Origin: Streptomyces africanus
Lineage (GTDB): Bacteria > Actinomycetota > Actinomycetes > Streptomycetales > Streptomycetaceae
Assembly (NCBI RefSeq): GCF_002150735.1
Contig: NZ_MUKA01000207.1
Location: 1-40,441, forward strand
Direction: 5' to 3'
DNA: 40,441 nt
Every line of letters starts with the position of its first letter. Within the stretch, counting starts at the first letter, position 1. Below the pieces are notes generated by a model, which was not told the DNA's origin, did no database searches, and was given only the letters and a program-made list of their open reading frames with translations. A program made the translations under genes and the position numbers. Shown one piece after another: positions 30,861-38,239 of the stretch.

Positions 30861-30893
30861 TAAGTCCCGCCCTGGCGAGAGGGACGGGACTTA
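30861..30893 (-). terminator. Hairpin terminator of the GH2 glycosidase gene
   Basis: TAAGTCCCGCCCT (30861-30873) pairs with AGGGACGGGACTTA (30880-30893) over 13 bp with one bulged base and a 6-nt loop. It begins 30 nt after the minus-strand stop codon at 30923. Both arms end in TAAG/CTTA, giving a short A/U-rich base. It also insulates the WS/DGAT promoter. Confidence 0.7.
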
Positions 30894-30922
30894 TGGTGCA
30901 TGTGTGGTCAGTTCAGCACAGG

Positions 30923-33526
30923 TTACGGCGCCGGGCACCCCGTGGGAGTCACCCGAGAGGCGTCACGGATCAGCGCCTGGTGGGCTGCCTTCAGCCGGGC
31001 CGTGTCCGGTTTCAGCACGGCCCGGTCGTACGTCAGGAAGCCGTTCAGTTCGCCCTCGACGTCGGTGATCTGGGTGTAGACGGCCCCGTTGCCGCCCCGG
31101 CACGCCAGCGCCCGGACCTCGTCCAGTTTCGCCAGGTAGTCGTCCGTGTAGGTGGCGGGGTCGACGTCGACGTACGACTGCTGCACCGACCAGGCGTGGC
31201 CGGGCACCGCGAGGCCCAGGCCGCCGTACTCGCCGCTGACCAGGGCGCGCTCGCCGTCGGGGCGGGGCGGCAGGGCCGGGCTCGGATAGCCGTGCTCGTC
31301 CATGATGTCGCCGGTGCCGCCGTCGGCGCCGAGGTTCAGCCCGGACTGGCCGTTGACGAGCCGGGTGGGGTCCCACGCCTTGGCCTGCTCGGCTATCCGG
31401 CCCACGTCGTACTGGCCCCAGCCCTCGTTGAAGGTCACCCACATGACGACCGACGGGCTGCTGACGTGCTCGTCGATCATCTCCTTCAGCTCGCGCTCGT
31501 AGCGGGCGCGGGAGGCGGCGCTCGGGTTCACCCCGGCCGTCATCGCGGGCATGTCCTGCCACACCAGCAGCCCGAGCCGGTCGGCCCAGTAGAACCAGCG
31601 GTCCGGCTCGACCTTGATGTGCTTGCGGACGGAGTTGAAGCCGAGCCGCTTGTGCGCCTTCAGGTCGGAGGCGAGGGCCTCGTCGGTGGGCGCGGTGTGC
31701 AGGCCGTCCGGCCAGAAGCCCTGGTCGAGCGTGGCCATCATGAAGACGGGCTCGCCGTTGAGGACCGTGCGCGGGACGCCGTTCACCTTCTCGACGGCGA
31801 TGGAGCGCATCCCGAAGTAGCTGCCGACCCGGTCGGCGCCGACCTTCACCTTCAGGCCGTAGAGGAAGGGGTCGTCGGGTGACCACAGGTGGGGGTCGTG
31901 GACGGTCAGGGTCAGCGGGCTGCCGGTGCGGCCGCTGGCCGTTGCCACCTTGCGCCGGCCGTCGTACGCCGTCGCCGTGATCGGTACGCCGTCCCGGACG
32001 CCCCGGGCCTGCACGGTCAGCTTCTCGCCGGCCACATCGGGGACGAGCTGGAGGGAGTCCACGTGGTCGCGGGCCACCGGCTCCATCCAGACCGTCTGCC
32101 AGATGCCGGAGGACGGGGTGTACCAGATGCCGCTGGGGTCCAGGCGCTGCTTGCCGAGCGGCGGGTTCTCGCCGGCGGCCGCGTCGGTGGGGTCGTAGAC
32201 GCCGACGATGAGCTCCTGCGTGCGGCCGGGCTTGAGCGCGTCGGTGATGTCGGCGCTGAACTTGTCGTAGCCGCCCTCGTGCGCGGCGACCTCGGTGCCG
32301 TTGACGTACACCTCGGCCCGCCAGTCGACGGCGCCGAAGTTGAGCCTGAGCCGCTTGGCCGAGCCGATGTGCCAGTCGGGCGGGACCGTGAAGGTGCGGC
32401 GGTACCACATGAGGTCCTCGTGCCGCTTGATGCCGGAGAGCTGGGACTCCACCGGGTACGGGACGAGGATGCGCTCCTTCAGGGCCCTGCCGACGGGCGG
32501 CTGCTCGCCCGGCTCGGCGGCGGCGAACTGCCAGCGGCCGTTGAGGTTCTGCCAGGTGTCCCGGGTCAGCTGCGGGCGCGGGTACTCCGGGAGGGCGTTG
32601 CCGGCTCCCACCTCGTCGGCCCAGCGGGTGCGCAGCTGGTACGTCGAGCGGTTCGGGCCGCTGGTCCAGAACTCCTTGACAACGTTGCCGTCGGCGTCGG
32701 TGAGGCCGCCCTGTCCGTCGTAGCGGACGTCGGCGGTGCCGCGGGCCGTGCCGGTCCTGTTGCCGACGACCGGTTCGTCGAGGGTCACCAGGAGGGAGGT
32801 GGGGTCGGACGGGTCCGGCCGTGCCGCGCCCAGGGGCCATGCGGCGCCGCCGATCACCGCCTTGAGGTGGTCGGTGAAGCCCGCCGGGGGTACGGCGAGG
32901 GGCTGGGCGAAGTCGAGCTTGAGGGTGCGGCCGGTGGGCTGGACCGCGGCCGCGAGGGCGCCGTCGTAGGCGAAGCCGTCGGGGAGGCGGAACGCCGACT
33001 GCGGGACGGGCTCCTTGCCGCCGCCGGGCTGCGTCCAGCGGAGGTGGAGGTTGGAGCCGCCGTAGTGTTCGAAGTACTCGACCTTGATGTCGTAGGCCTT
33101 GCCGGCGGTCAGGTCGACGGGGCGGGCGGTCTGCTCACGGTCCCAGTCGTCGACCCAGTGGTCGATGGCGAGCTGTCCGTCGACCCACAGGCGGAAGCCG
33201 TTGTCGGCGGTGATCGAGAAGGTGTGCGGCCCGGTCTTCTCCGGGACGATCTTCCCCGTCCAGCGGACGCTGACGTCGTCGGACTGTCCGGTGGTGAAGG
33301 TCAGGCGCGGCTCCAGGTTGTCGAAGTCGAGGTCCTGGTCGAAGGTCGTCGCCTTGAGGGTGTGGAAGTCGAAGGCGCCGGGGGCGGAGTGCGTGTAGTA
33401 CTCGCCCTTGAGGCCGTGGATCTCGGCCGGGTCGTCCGCGAGGGCGGGTGCCGCGGTCAGGCCGGCGAGGGCGAGGAGCGCGGCGAGCAGTAACGCGAGT
33501 CGGGCTCTGAGACGTCCGGTACGCAC
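30923..33526 (-). CDS. Secreted PA14-containing glycoside hydrolase family 2 enzyme; TTA codon
   Basis: 867 aa, GTG start with GGAGG 4 nt upstream. A Sec signal peptide (about 1-30, Ala-Leu-Ala cleavage) is followed by a PA14-like carbohydrate-binding domain (about 36-168, LKGEYYTH...FRLWVDGQLAIDHW), a linker/beta domain, GH2 sugar-binding (about 320-480) and immunoglobulin-like (about 485-580) domains, and a TIM barrel (about 585-850). The general acid/base is Glu701 in FNEGWGQYD and the likely nucleophile Glu766 in VSGEYGG. The family covers beta-galactosidase, beta-glucuronidase and beta-mannosidase; specificity is not readable. Codon 12 is TTA (33491-33493), so translation probably needs the bldA tRNA. 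A LacI-type operator overlaps its ribosome binding site. Confidence 0.9.
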   Translation of the reverse strand: MRTGRLRARLALLLAALLALAGLTAAPALADDPAEIHGLKGEYYTHSAPGAFDFHTLKATTFDQDLDFDNLEPRLTFTTGQSDDVSVRWTGKIVPEKTGPHTFSITADNGFRLWVDGQLAIDHWVDDWDREQTARPVDLTAGKAYDIKVEYFEHYGGSNLHLRWTQPGGGKEPVPQSAFRLPDGFAYDGALAAAVQPTGRTLKLDFAQPLAVPPAGFTDHLKAVIGGAAWPLGAARPDPSDPTSLLVTLDEPVVGNRTGTARGTADVRYDGQGGLTDADGNVVKEFWTSGPNRSTYQLRTRWADEVGAGNALPEYPRPQLTRDTWQNLNGRWQFAAAEPGEQPPVGRALKERILVPYPVESQLSGIKRHEDLMWYRRTFTVPPDWHIGSAKRLRLNFGAVDWRAEVYVNGTEVAAHEGGYDKFSADITDALKPGRTQELIVGVYDPTDAAAGENPPLGKQRLDPSGIWYTPSSGIWQTVWMEPVARDHVDSLQLVPDVAGEKLTVQARGVRDGVPITATAYDGRRKVATASGRTGSPLTLTVHDPHLWSPDDPFLYGLKVKVGADRVGSYFGMRSIAVEKVNGVPRTVLNGEPVFMMATLDQGFWPDGLHTAPTDEALASDLKAHKRLGFNSVRKHIKVEPDRWFYWADRLGLLVWQDMPAMTAGVNPSAASRARYERELKEMIDEHVSSPSVVMWVTFNEGWGQYDVGRIAEQAKAWDPTRLVNGQSGLNLGADGGTGDIMDEHGYPSPALPPRPDGERALVSGEYGGLGLAVPGHAWSVQQSYVDVDPATYTDDYLAKLDEVRALACRGGNGAVYTQITDVEGELNGFLTYDRAVLKPDTARLKAAHQALIRDASRVTPTGCPAP

Positions 33527-33533
33527 GGAACCT

Positions 33534-33553
33534 CCATAACAACGTTGTCATGG
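33534..33553. promoter_or_regulatory. LacI-type operator overlapping the GH2 ribosome binding site
   Basis: The 20-bp element CCATAACAACGTTGTCATGG is palindromic around AACGTT with a single mismatched pair, a pattern typical of LacI-family repressors of sugar genes. It overlaps the GGAGG at 33531-33535 (minus strand). A second half-site, CATGACAACAT (33565-33575), lies about 20 bp upstream. No LacI-family regulator is encoded in this window. Confidence 0.65.
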
Positions 33554-33629
33554 ACAGGAGTTGGCATGACAACATCACGGATTCCGTTCTTCGTCCAGAG
33601 CCAGGACAAAGTCCCCCGGGCGCTCCTCG

Positions 33630-34850
33630 TCAGGTGACCAGCTGCCCCTTCCCGAGGGCGATGACGCCGCCCTTGGACACCGTGTACAGCTCCGCGTCAC
33701 GCTCCGGGTTGACGCCGATCGTCGCGCCCGGCGGCACCTCGACGTTCTTGTCCAGCACGGCACCGCGCACCACCGCGCCCCGGCCGATGTGCACGTTGTC
33801 GTGCAGCACCGACCCCTGCACGACGGCCCCCGGGTCGACCACCACCCCCGGCGACAGCACGGACCGCGTCACCTGCCCGCGGATGAGGCAGCCGGCGCTG
33901 ATGATGGACTCGCTGGCGATGCCCCCGGCGTTGAAGCGGGCCGGAGAGAGCTGGTACGAGTGCGTGTAGATGGGCCAGCTGCGGTTGAACAGGTTGAAGG
34001 CCGGGCGCTCGGCGATCAGGTCCATGTGGGCCTCGTAGTAGGCGTCCAGCGTGCCGACGTCCCGCCAGTAGCCCTGGTCGCGGGTGGTCTCGCCGGGCAC
34101 GTGGTTGGCGCTGAAGTCGTACAGCGCGGCCTCGCCCCGGTCGGTGAGCTGGGGCAGGATCGAGCCGCCCATGTCGTGCACGGAGTGCTCGTCCTCCGCG
34201 TCCCGCTGGAGCGCCTCGATGAGGGCCTTCGTGGTGAAGATGTAGTTGCCCATGGAGGCGAAGACCATCTCGGGGTCGTCGGCCAGGCCGGGCGGGTCCG
34301 TCGGCTTCTCCAGGAAGCGCTCCACCGTCTGGCCGTCCGAGCCCGGGGTGATCACGCCGAACGCCGAGGACTCGGTGCGCGGCACCCGGATCCCGGCCAC
34401 CGTGACGCCCGCCCCGCTGTCGATGTGCTGGGTGAGCATCTGGCGGGGGTCCATGCGGTAGACGTGGTCGGCGCCGAAGACGGCGACGTACTCGGGGCGC
34501 TCGTCGTAGATCAGGTTCAGCGACTGCAGGATCGCGTCGGCGCTGCCCAGGTACCAGCGCGGGCCCAGGCGCTGCTGGGCGGGCACGGGGGTGACGTAGT
34601 TGCCCAGCAGACTGGACATCCGCCAGGTGGTGGTGATGTGCCGGTCCAGCGAGTGCGACTTGTACTGCGTCAGCACGCAGATGCGCAGCACGTCGGCGTT
34701 CACCAGGTTGGACAGGACGAAGTCGACCAGGCGGTAGGTACCGCCGAAGGTCACCGCGGGTTTCGCCCGGTCCGCGGTCAGGGGCATCAGACGCTTGCCC
34801 TCTCCGCCCGCCAGTACGATTCCCAGGACCGAAGGACCACCACGACGCAT
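33630..34850 (-). CDS. glgC: Glucose-1-phosphate adenylyltransferase (ADP-glucose pyrophosphorylase)
   Basis: 406 aa from ATG 34850, preceded by GAGGGGAG; a GTG five codons upstream is the alternative start. The nucleotidyltransferase signature is GIVLAGGEGKRLMPLTADRAKPAV near the N-terminus, followed by YRLVDFVLSN, GSADAILQS (ATP/glucose-1-P binding), FGADHVYRMD (metal-binding Asp) and FLEKP. The C-terminal left-handed beta-helix has the hexapeptide repeats SIISAGCLIRGQVTRSVLSPG and DNVHIGRGAVVRGAVLDKNV. The enzyme makes ADP-glucose for glycogen or for maltose-1-phosphate. It is the last gene of a minus-strand run after glgA/glgM (51-bp gap) and the FhuF-like gene. Confidence 0.95.
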   Translation of the reverse strand: MRRGGPSVLGIVLAGGEGKRLMPLTADRAKPAVTFGGTYRLVDFVLSNLVNADVLRICVLTQYKSHSLDRHITTTWRMSSLLGNYVTPVPAQQRLGPRWYLGSADAILQSLNLIYDERPEYVAVFGADHVYRMDPRQMLTQHIDSGAGVTVAGIRVPRTESSAFGVITPGSDGQTVERFLEKPTDPPGLADDPEMVFASMGNYIFTTKALIEALQRDAEDEHSVHDMGGSILPQLTDRGEAALYDFSANHVPGETTRDQGYWRDVGTLDAYYEAHMDLIAERPAFNLFNRSWPIYTHSYQLSPARFNAGGIASESIISAGCLIRGQVTRSVLSPGVVVDPGAVVQGSVLHDNVHIGRGAVVRGAVLDKNVEVPPGATIGVNPERDAELYTVSKGGVIALGKGQLVT

Positions 34851-34901
34851 GGCCGCTCCCCTCACGCAGATTTCCCGATGCCTGCCCCTGAGCAGCTCGG
34901 A

Positions 34902-36053
34902 CTAAGCCTGTTTCAGGATCTCCTCGTAGAGTCGGACCGTGCGGCGGGCCACCGCGTCCCAGCCGAACTCGCCGACCGCGCGTTCCCGCCCGGCCTCACC
35001 CATCCGCCGGGCGGCCTGCGGGTCGCCCAGGACGGAGTCCATGGCCCGGGCGAGTCCCGCCTCGAAGCCGTCGCCGGCCGGGACGAGCAGGCCCGTCCTG
35101 CCGTCGTCCACCACCTCGGGGATGCCGCCCACCGCCGAGGCCACCACGGGCGTGCCGCAGGCCATCGCCTCCAGGTTCACGATGCCGAGCGGCTCGTACA
35201 CCGAGGGGCAGACGAACAGCGCGGCGTGCGTGAGGAGCTGGATCACCTCCGGGCGCGGCAGCATCTTCGGAATCCAGAAGACGCCGTCGCGGACCCGGCT
35301 CAGCTCCCCGAACAGCTCGCGGAACTCCTGGTCGATCTCCGGCGTGTCCGGTGCTCCCGCGCACAGCACGACCTGCGCGGCCGGGTCGATGTCGCGCACC
35401 GCGCGCAGCAGGTGGGGCACGCCCTTCTGGCGGGTGATGCGGCCGACGAACAGCACGTACGGACGGGAGCGGTCGAGGCCGACGCGGTCCAGGGCGTCCG
35501 TGCCGTGGTCGGGCCGGTACAGGCTCGTGTCGATGCCGTTGTGCACGACGTGGACCTTCTCCGGGTCCAGGGCCGGATAGCAGCCGAGGATGTCCTCGCG
35601 CATGGCGGCGGACACGGCGATCACCGCGTCGGCGGCCTCGATCGCGGTGCGCTCGGTCCAGCTCGACAGCTCGTAGCCGCCGCCGAGCTGCTCGGCCTTC
35701 CAGGGGCGCAGAGGCTCCAGGGAGTGGGCGGTCATCACGTGCGGGATGCCGTGGAGCATCTTGGCGAGGTGGCCGCCGAGGTTGGCGTACCAGGTGTGGG
35801 TGTGGACCAGCTCGCGGCCTTCGAGGGCTGCGGCCATGGCCAGGTCGACGGAGAAGGTGCGCAGCGCGTCGTTGGCCCCGTCGAGCGTGGACCAGGGGCG
35901 ATGGCGCAGCACGCCGTCGGCGCGCCCCTCGCCCCAGCAGTGCACGTCGAGGTCGACCAGTGGCCGGAGCTCCCGGGCGAGGAACTCCACATGGACACCT
36001 GCGCCGCCGTACACATCCGGCGGGTACTCCCGGGTCAGCAGTCCGACGCGCAC
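34902..36053 (-). CDS. glgA: GT4 glycogen synthase, actinobacterial GlgA/GlgM type
   Basis: 383 aa from GTG 36053, chosen because GGGAG lies 6 nt upstream; a TTG two codons earlier abuts the GGGAG. GT-B fold: LLTREYPPDVYGGAGVHVEFLAREL at the N-terminus (acceptor/nucleotide loop), HTHTWYANLGG, VVHNGIDTSLYRP, VLFVGRITRQKGVPHLLRA and the donor-binding Glu motif PSVYEPLGIVNLEAMACGTPVVAS. At about 385 aa it matches the actinobacterial GlgA group rather than the 475-aa GT5 E. coli enzyme. The mycobacterial member (GlgM) mainly joins ADP-glucose and glucose-1-P to maltose-1-phosphate for the GlgE route, so this function is likely here too. The adjoining glgC supplies ADP-glucose. Confidence 0.9.
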   Translation of the reverse strand: MRVGLLTREYPPDVYGGAGVHVEFLARELRPLVDLDVHCWGEGRADGVLRHRPWSTLDGANDALRTFSVDLAMAAALEGRELVHTHTWYANLGGHLAKMLHGIPHVMTAHSLEPLRPWKAEQLGGGYELSSWTERTAIEAADAVIAVSAAMREDILGCYPALDPEKVHVVHNGIDTSLYRPDHGTDALDRVGLDRSRPYVLFVGRITRQKGVPHLLRAVRDIDPAAQVVLCAGAPDTPEIDQEFRELFGELSRVRDGVFWIPKMLPRPEVIQLLTHAALFVCPSVYEPLGIVNLEAMACGTPVVASAVGGIPEVVDDGRTGLLVPAGDGFEAGLARAMDSVLGDPQAARRMGEAGRERAVGEFGWDAVARRTVRLYEEILKQA

Positions 36054-36092
36054 CCGCAACTCCCTGCTCTCAGCGGCCGTTCCCTTTCATGG

Positions 36093-36884
36093 TCACCCAG
36101 ATGGGGCGTGTGGGGAAGAGCGAGGCGGCCGTGTGAAGCAACAGTCACCACACAGGCCCCCGCCGGGCACGCGGTAGTACAGACAGCAGCTGCGGCGCCG
36201 GAAGGCCGTGCCGGTGAGGGTTCCGGAGCCGGTCAGCAGGGGGTGCGCGAGGAGTTCGGCGGTCAGGGAACGGGCCCGGGCGGCGGTGTCCGTACGGCCG
36301 TGCCGCCGGGCCCAGCGGTCGAGTTCCCGGGCGGCGCCCGCCAGCGCGGAGGCGGCATTGCCCCGCAGCAGGCCCGGTGCGAGGCGGTAGTGGGCGCGCA
36401 GGGCGGCCGAGAGGGGTTCGAGGTGACCGTGCAGGACGACGTCGGCGAGGGCCGGCGCGTCCCCGGGGAGCGGCCGTACGTCCGGGAGCCACAGGTCGTC
36501 GGGGGCCCCGGCGTCGGCGTCCCAGTGCAGCAGCCGGGGGTCGAGGTCGGGGAGACGGCCGTAGAGCGCGGCGCAGCCCAGTGCCACGGACCAGAGGCGG
36601 GCCGCGAGTCCGAGGTGGGCCACGGAGGCCGCGACGCGTAACTCCGGGGCGCGCAGTGCATGGGCGACTTTGCCGACACGGAAAATCAGGGGATTTCCGT
36701 ATACATCCGGTGACGCGGCGGCGTAGGCCTGTGCGAGAGTGGGGGGAGGCCCCGCCGCCGCTTCTCCCGTGCGCAGCACGAAGTAGCCGCCGAGCGGGCG
36801 GAGCGCGGCAAGGCCGGGGTCGAGGTCCACGAAGAGCAGTAGTACCAAGGCACCTGAGGGATGCGACCCGGTGCCCCCGACCAA
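36093..36884 (-). CDS. FhuF-like (2Fe-2S)-binding protein; TTA codon
   Basis: Up to 263 aa if started at TTG 36884; homology-like sequence begins near VDLDPGLAALRPLGGYF, so GTG 36830 or TTG 36848 are possible and the start is uncertain. The middle is helical and leucine-rich with VYGNPLIFRVGKVAHALRAPELRVAASVAHLGLAARLWSVALG. The C-terminus holds the FhuF-type cluster motif Cys-Cys-x10-Cys-x2-Cys in RRSCCLYYRVPGGGLCGDCCF. FhuF reduces ferric siderophores in the cytoplasm; actinobacterial relatives next to other genes have no proven role. An in-frame TTA codon lies at 36639-36641. It is 39 bp upstream of glgA on the same strand, so a shared transcript is possible. Confidence 0.8.
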   Translation of the reverse strand: MVGGTGSHPSGALVLLLFVDLDPGLAALRPLGGYFVLRTGEAAAGPPPTLAQAYAAASPDVYGNPLIFRVGKVAHALRAPELRVAASVAHLGLAARLWSVALGCAALYGRLPDLDPRLLHWDADAGAPDDLWLPDVRPLPGDAPALADVVLHGHLEPLSAALRAHYRLAPGLLRGNAASALAGAARELDRWARRHGRTDTAARARSLTAELLAHPLLTGSGTLTGTAFRRRSCCLYYRVPGGGLCGDCCFTRPPRSSPHAPSG

Positions 36885-37057
36885 GGTCGCCCACCCTGGG
36901 GATGATGGGGGTCCCCTCGTACTCCATCGGCAGTAGGACCCAATGAGTGCTCAGGGACGACGACGGGAAGACCTGGACACGGCAGGGTGTTGGTCATGAA
37001 AGCCGACCTTTCGCCGCGCCGGGCCGAGCGCCCCCGCCTGACGCAGAGGAGCAGCCG

Positions 37058-38239
37058 ATGAGCGCCCTCGCGTTGTCCGTCCTGCTGTCCCTCGTGTCCG
37101 CGTTCGCCTACGCGGGCGGGGCGATCGTGCAGGAGCGGGTGGCGGAGTCCTCGCCGGACGAGCAGTACGCGCCGCTGCGGCGGCCGGGCTGGTGGGCGGC
37201 GGTCGCGCTGAACGGCCTCGGTGGTCTGCTGCATGTGGTGGCGCTGGCGTACGGTCCGCTCAGTCTGGTGCAGCCGCTCGGCGCGCTGACCATCGTGGTG
37301 GCCCTGCCGATGGCGGCGCTGTTCGTCGGCCGCAAGGCGGGTGCCACGGCGTGGCGGGGCGCGATCATGGCGACGGTGGGGCTCGCGGGTCTGCTGTCCC
37401 TGGTCGCCGCGTCCGACGCGCGGTCGCTCGACGCGGCGGAGCGGGTGGCCGTGGCCCTGGTCACCGCGGGTGTGGTCGTGTCCCTGATGATCGCCGGCCG
37501 GGCCGCGCACCGGCACCCGGCGGTCCGCAGCATGCTGCTGGCGACGGCCTCGGGTATCGCGTTCGGAATGGCCTCGGTGTTCACCAAGACCGTCGCGGTC
37601 GACTGGACCGGCGGTGTGTCGGCGGCGGACGTGCCGTCCCTCGCGGTGATCGGTGTCCTGGCCACGGCCGGCATGCTGCTGTCGCAGGCCTCCTACCGAG
37701 GTGCCGGCCTCGCGGCCCCGCTGGCCACGCTGACGGTCGTGAACCCGGTGGTGGCGGCCGCCGTGGGCATCACGATGTTCGGCGAAACCTTCCGCTACGG
37801 CACGACGGGCACGGCGCTCGCCCTGAGCTGCGGCGTGGTGGCGGCGGGCGGCCTGATCCTGCTGACGACGGAGCGGCTCACCCACGCCGAGCCGGGGCGC
37901 GCGTCGCTTCCCGAGACGGTGGACGCGTCGCTGCCCGAGACCGTGGACGCGTTGCTTCCCGAGTCCGTGGGCGCCTCGCTGCCCGGGACCGTGGGTGCGC
38001 CGCCCGTCGCTGTGGGGGCGCTGACCGGGGCGACGGGTGCCGAGGCCGGCCGGGGGGCGTCAGGGGACGTGCCGGTGTCCGTGCCTGCGGTTGCCGGTGC
38101 CGTTGCCGGTGAAGCCGAGGCCGGACCGGACGACGCGTACGAGAGCGGGGAGCGCCCGCTCTCCTACGCCGCCTGCTACGGCATCCCGTACGTGCCGATG
38201 CCCACCGTGGACCGGCACCGCACGCGTATCAGATCCTGA
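37058..38239 (+). CDS. DMT/EamA-type multi-spanning membrane protein with repeat-bearing tail
   Basis: 393 aa from ATG 37058 with AGAGGA upstream; the frame extends to 36947, but without a ribosome binding site. About nine membrane helices fill residues 1-285 (ALSVLLSLVSAFAYAGGAIVQERV; LHVVALAYGPLSLVQPLGALTIVVALPMAALFVG; GIAFGMASVFTKTVAVDW; APLATLTVVNPVVAAAVGITMFGE). Repeated QPLGALTIV-like and VNPVVAAAVGI blocks are typical of the NIPA/DMT family. The tail (about 290-393) is hydrophilic with four copies of an 8-residue unit related to ASLPETVD and ends with YGIPYVPMPTVDR. Substrate unknown; the related NIPA proteins move Mg2+. The last 11 bp overlap the 3' end of rpfD on the other strand. 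Confidence 0.85.
   Translation: MSALALSVLLSLVSAFAYAGGAIVQERVAESSPDEQYAPLRRPGWWAAVALNGLGGLLHVVALAYGPLSLVQPLGALTIVVALPMAALFVGRKAGATAWRGAIMATVGLAGLLSLVAASDARSLDAAERVAVALVTAGVVVSLMIAGRAAHRHPAVRSMLLATASGIAFGMASVFTKTVAVDWTGGVSAADVPSLAVIGVLATAGMLLSQASYRGAGLAAPLATLTVVNPVVAAAVGITMFGETFRYGTTGTALALSCGVVAAGGLILLTTERLTHAEPGRASLPETVDASLPETVDALLPESVGASLPGTVGAPPVAVGALTGATGAEAGRGASGDVPVSVPAVAGAVAGEAEAGPDDAYESGERPLSYAACYGIPYVPMPTVDRHRTRIRS
37901..37996 (+). repeat. Four 24-bp tandem repeats in the membrane protein's tail
   Basis: Four in-frame 24-bp units encode ASLPETVD, ASLPETVD, ALLPESVG and ASLPGTVG. The first two differ at two bases; the later two have diverged more. The nucleotide repeats are close enough to have arisen by slippage, and copy number may vary between strains. 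Confidence 0.8.

Noticed and set aside
37901..37996. LPETV repeats read as sortase sorting signals
   Set aside because: The motif lacks the required Gly, occurs four times, and is followed by a long hydrophilic tail rather than a membrane segment and basic end.
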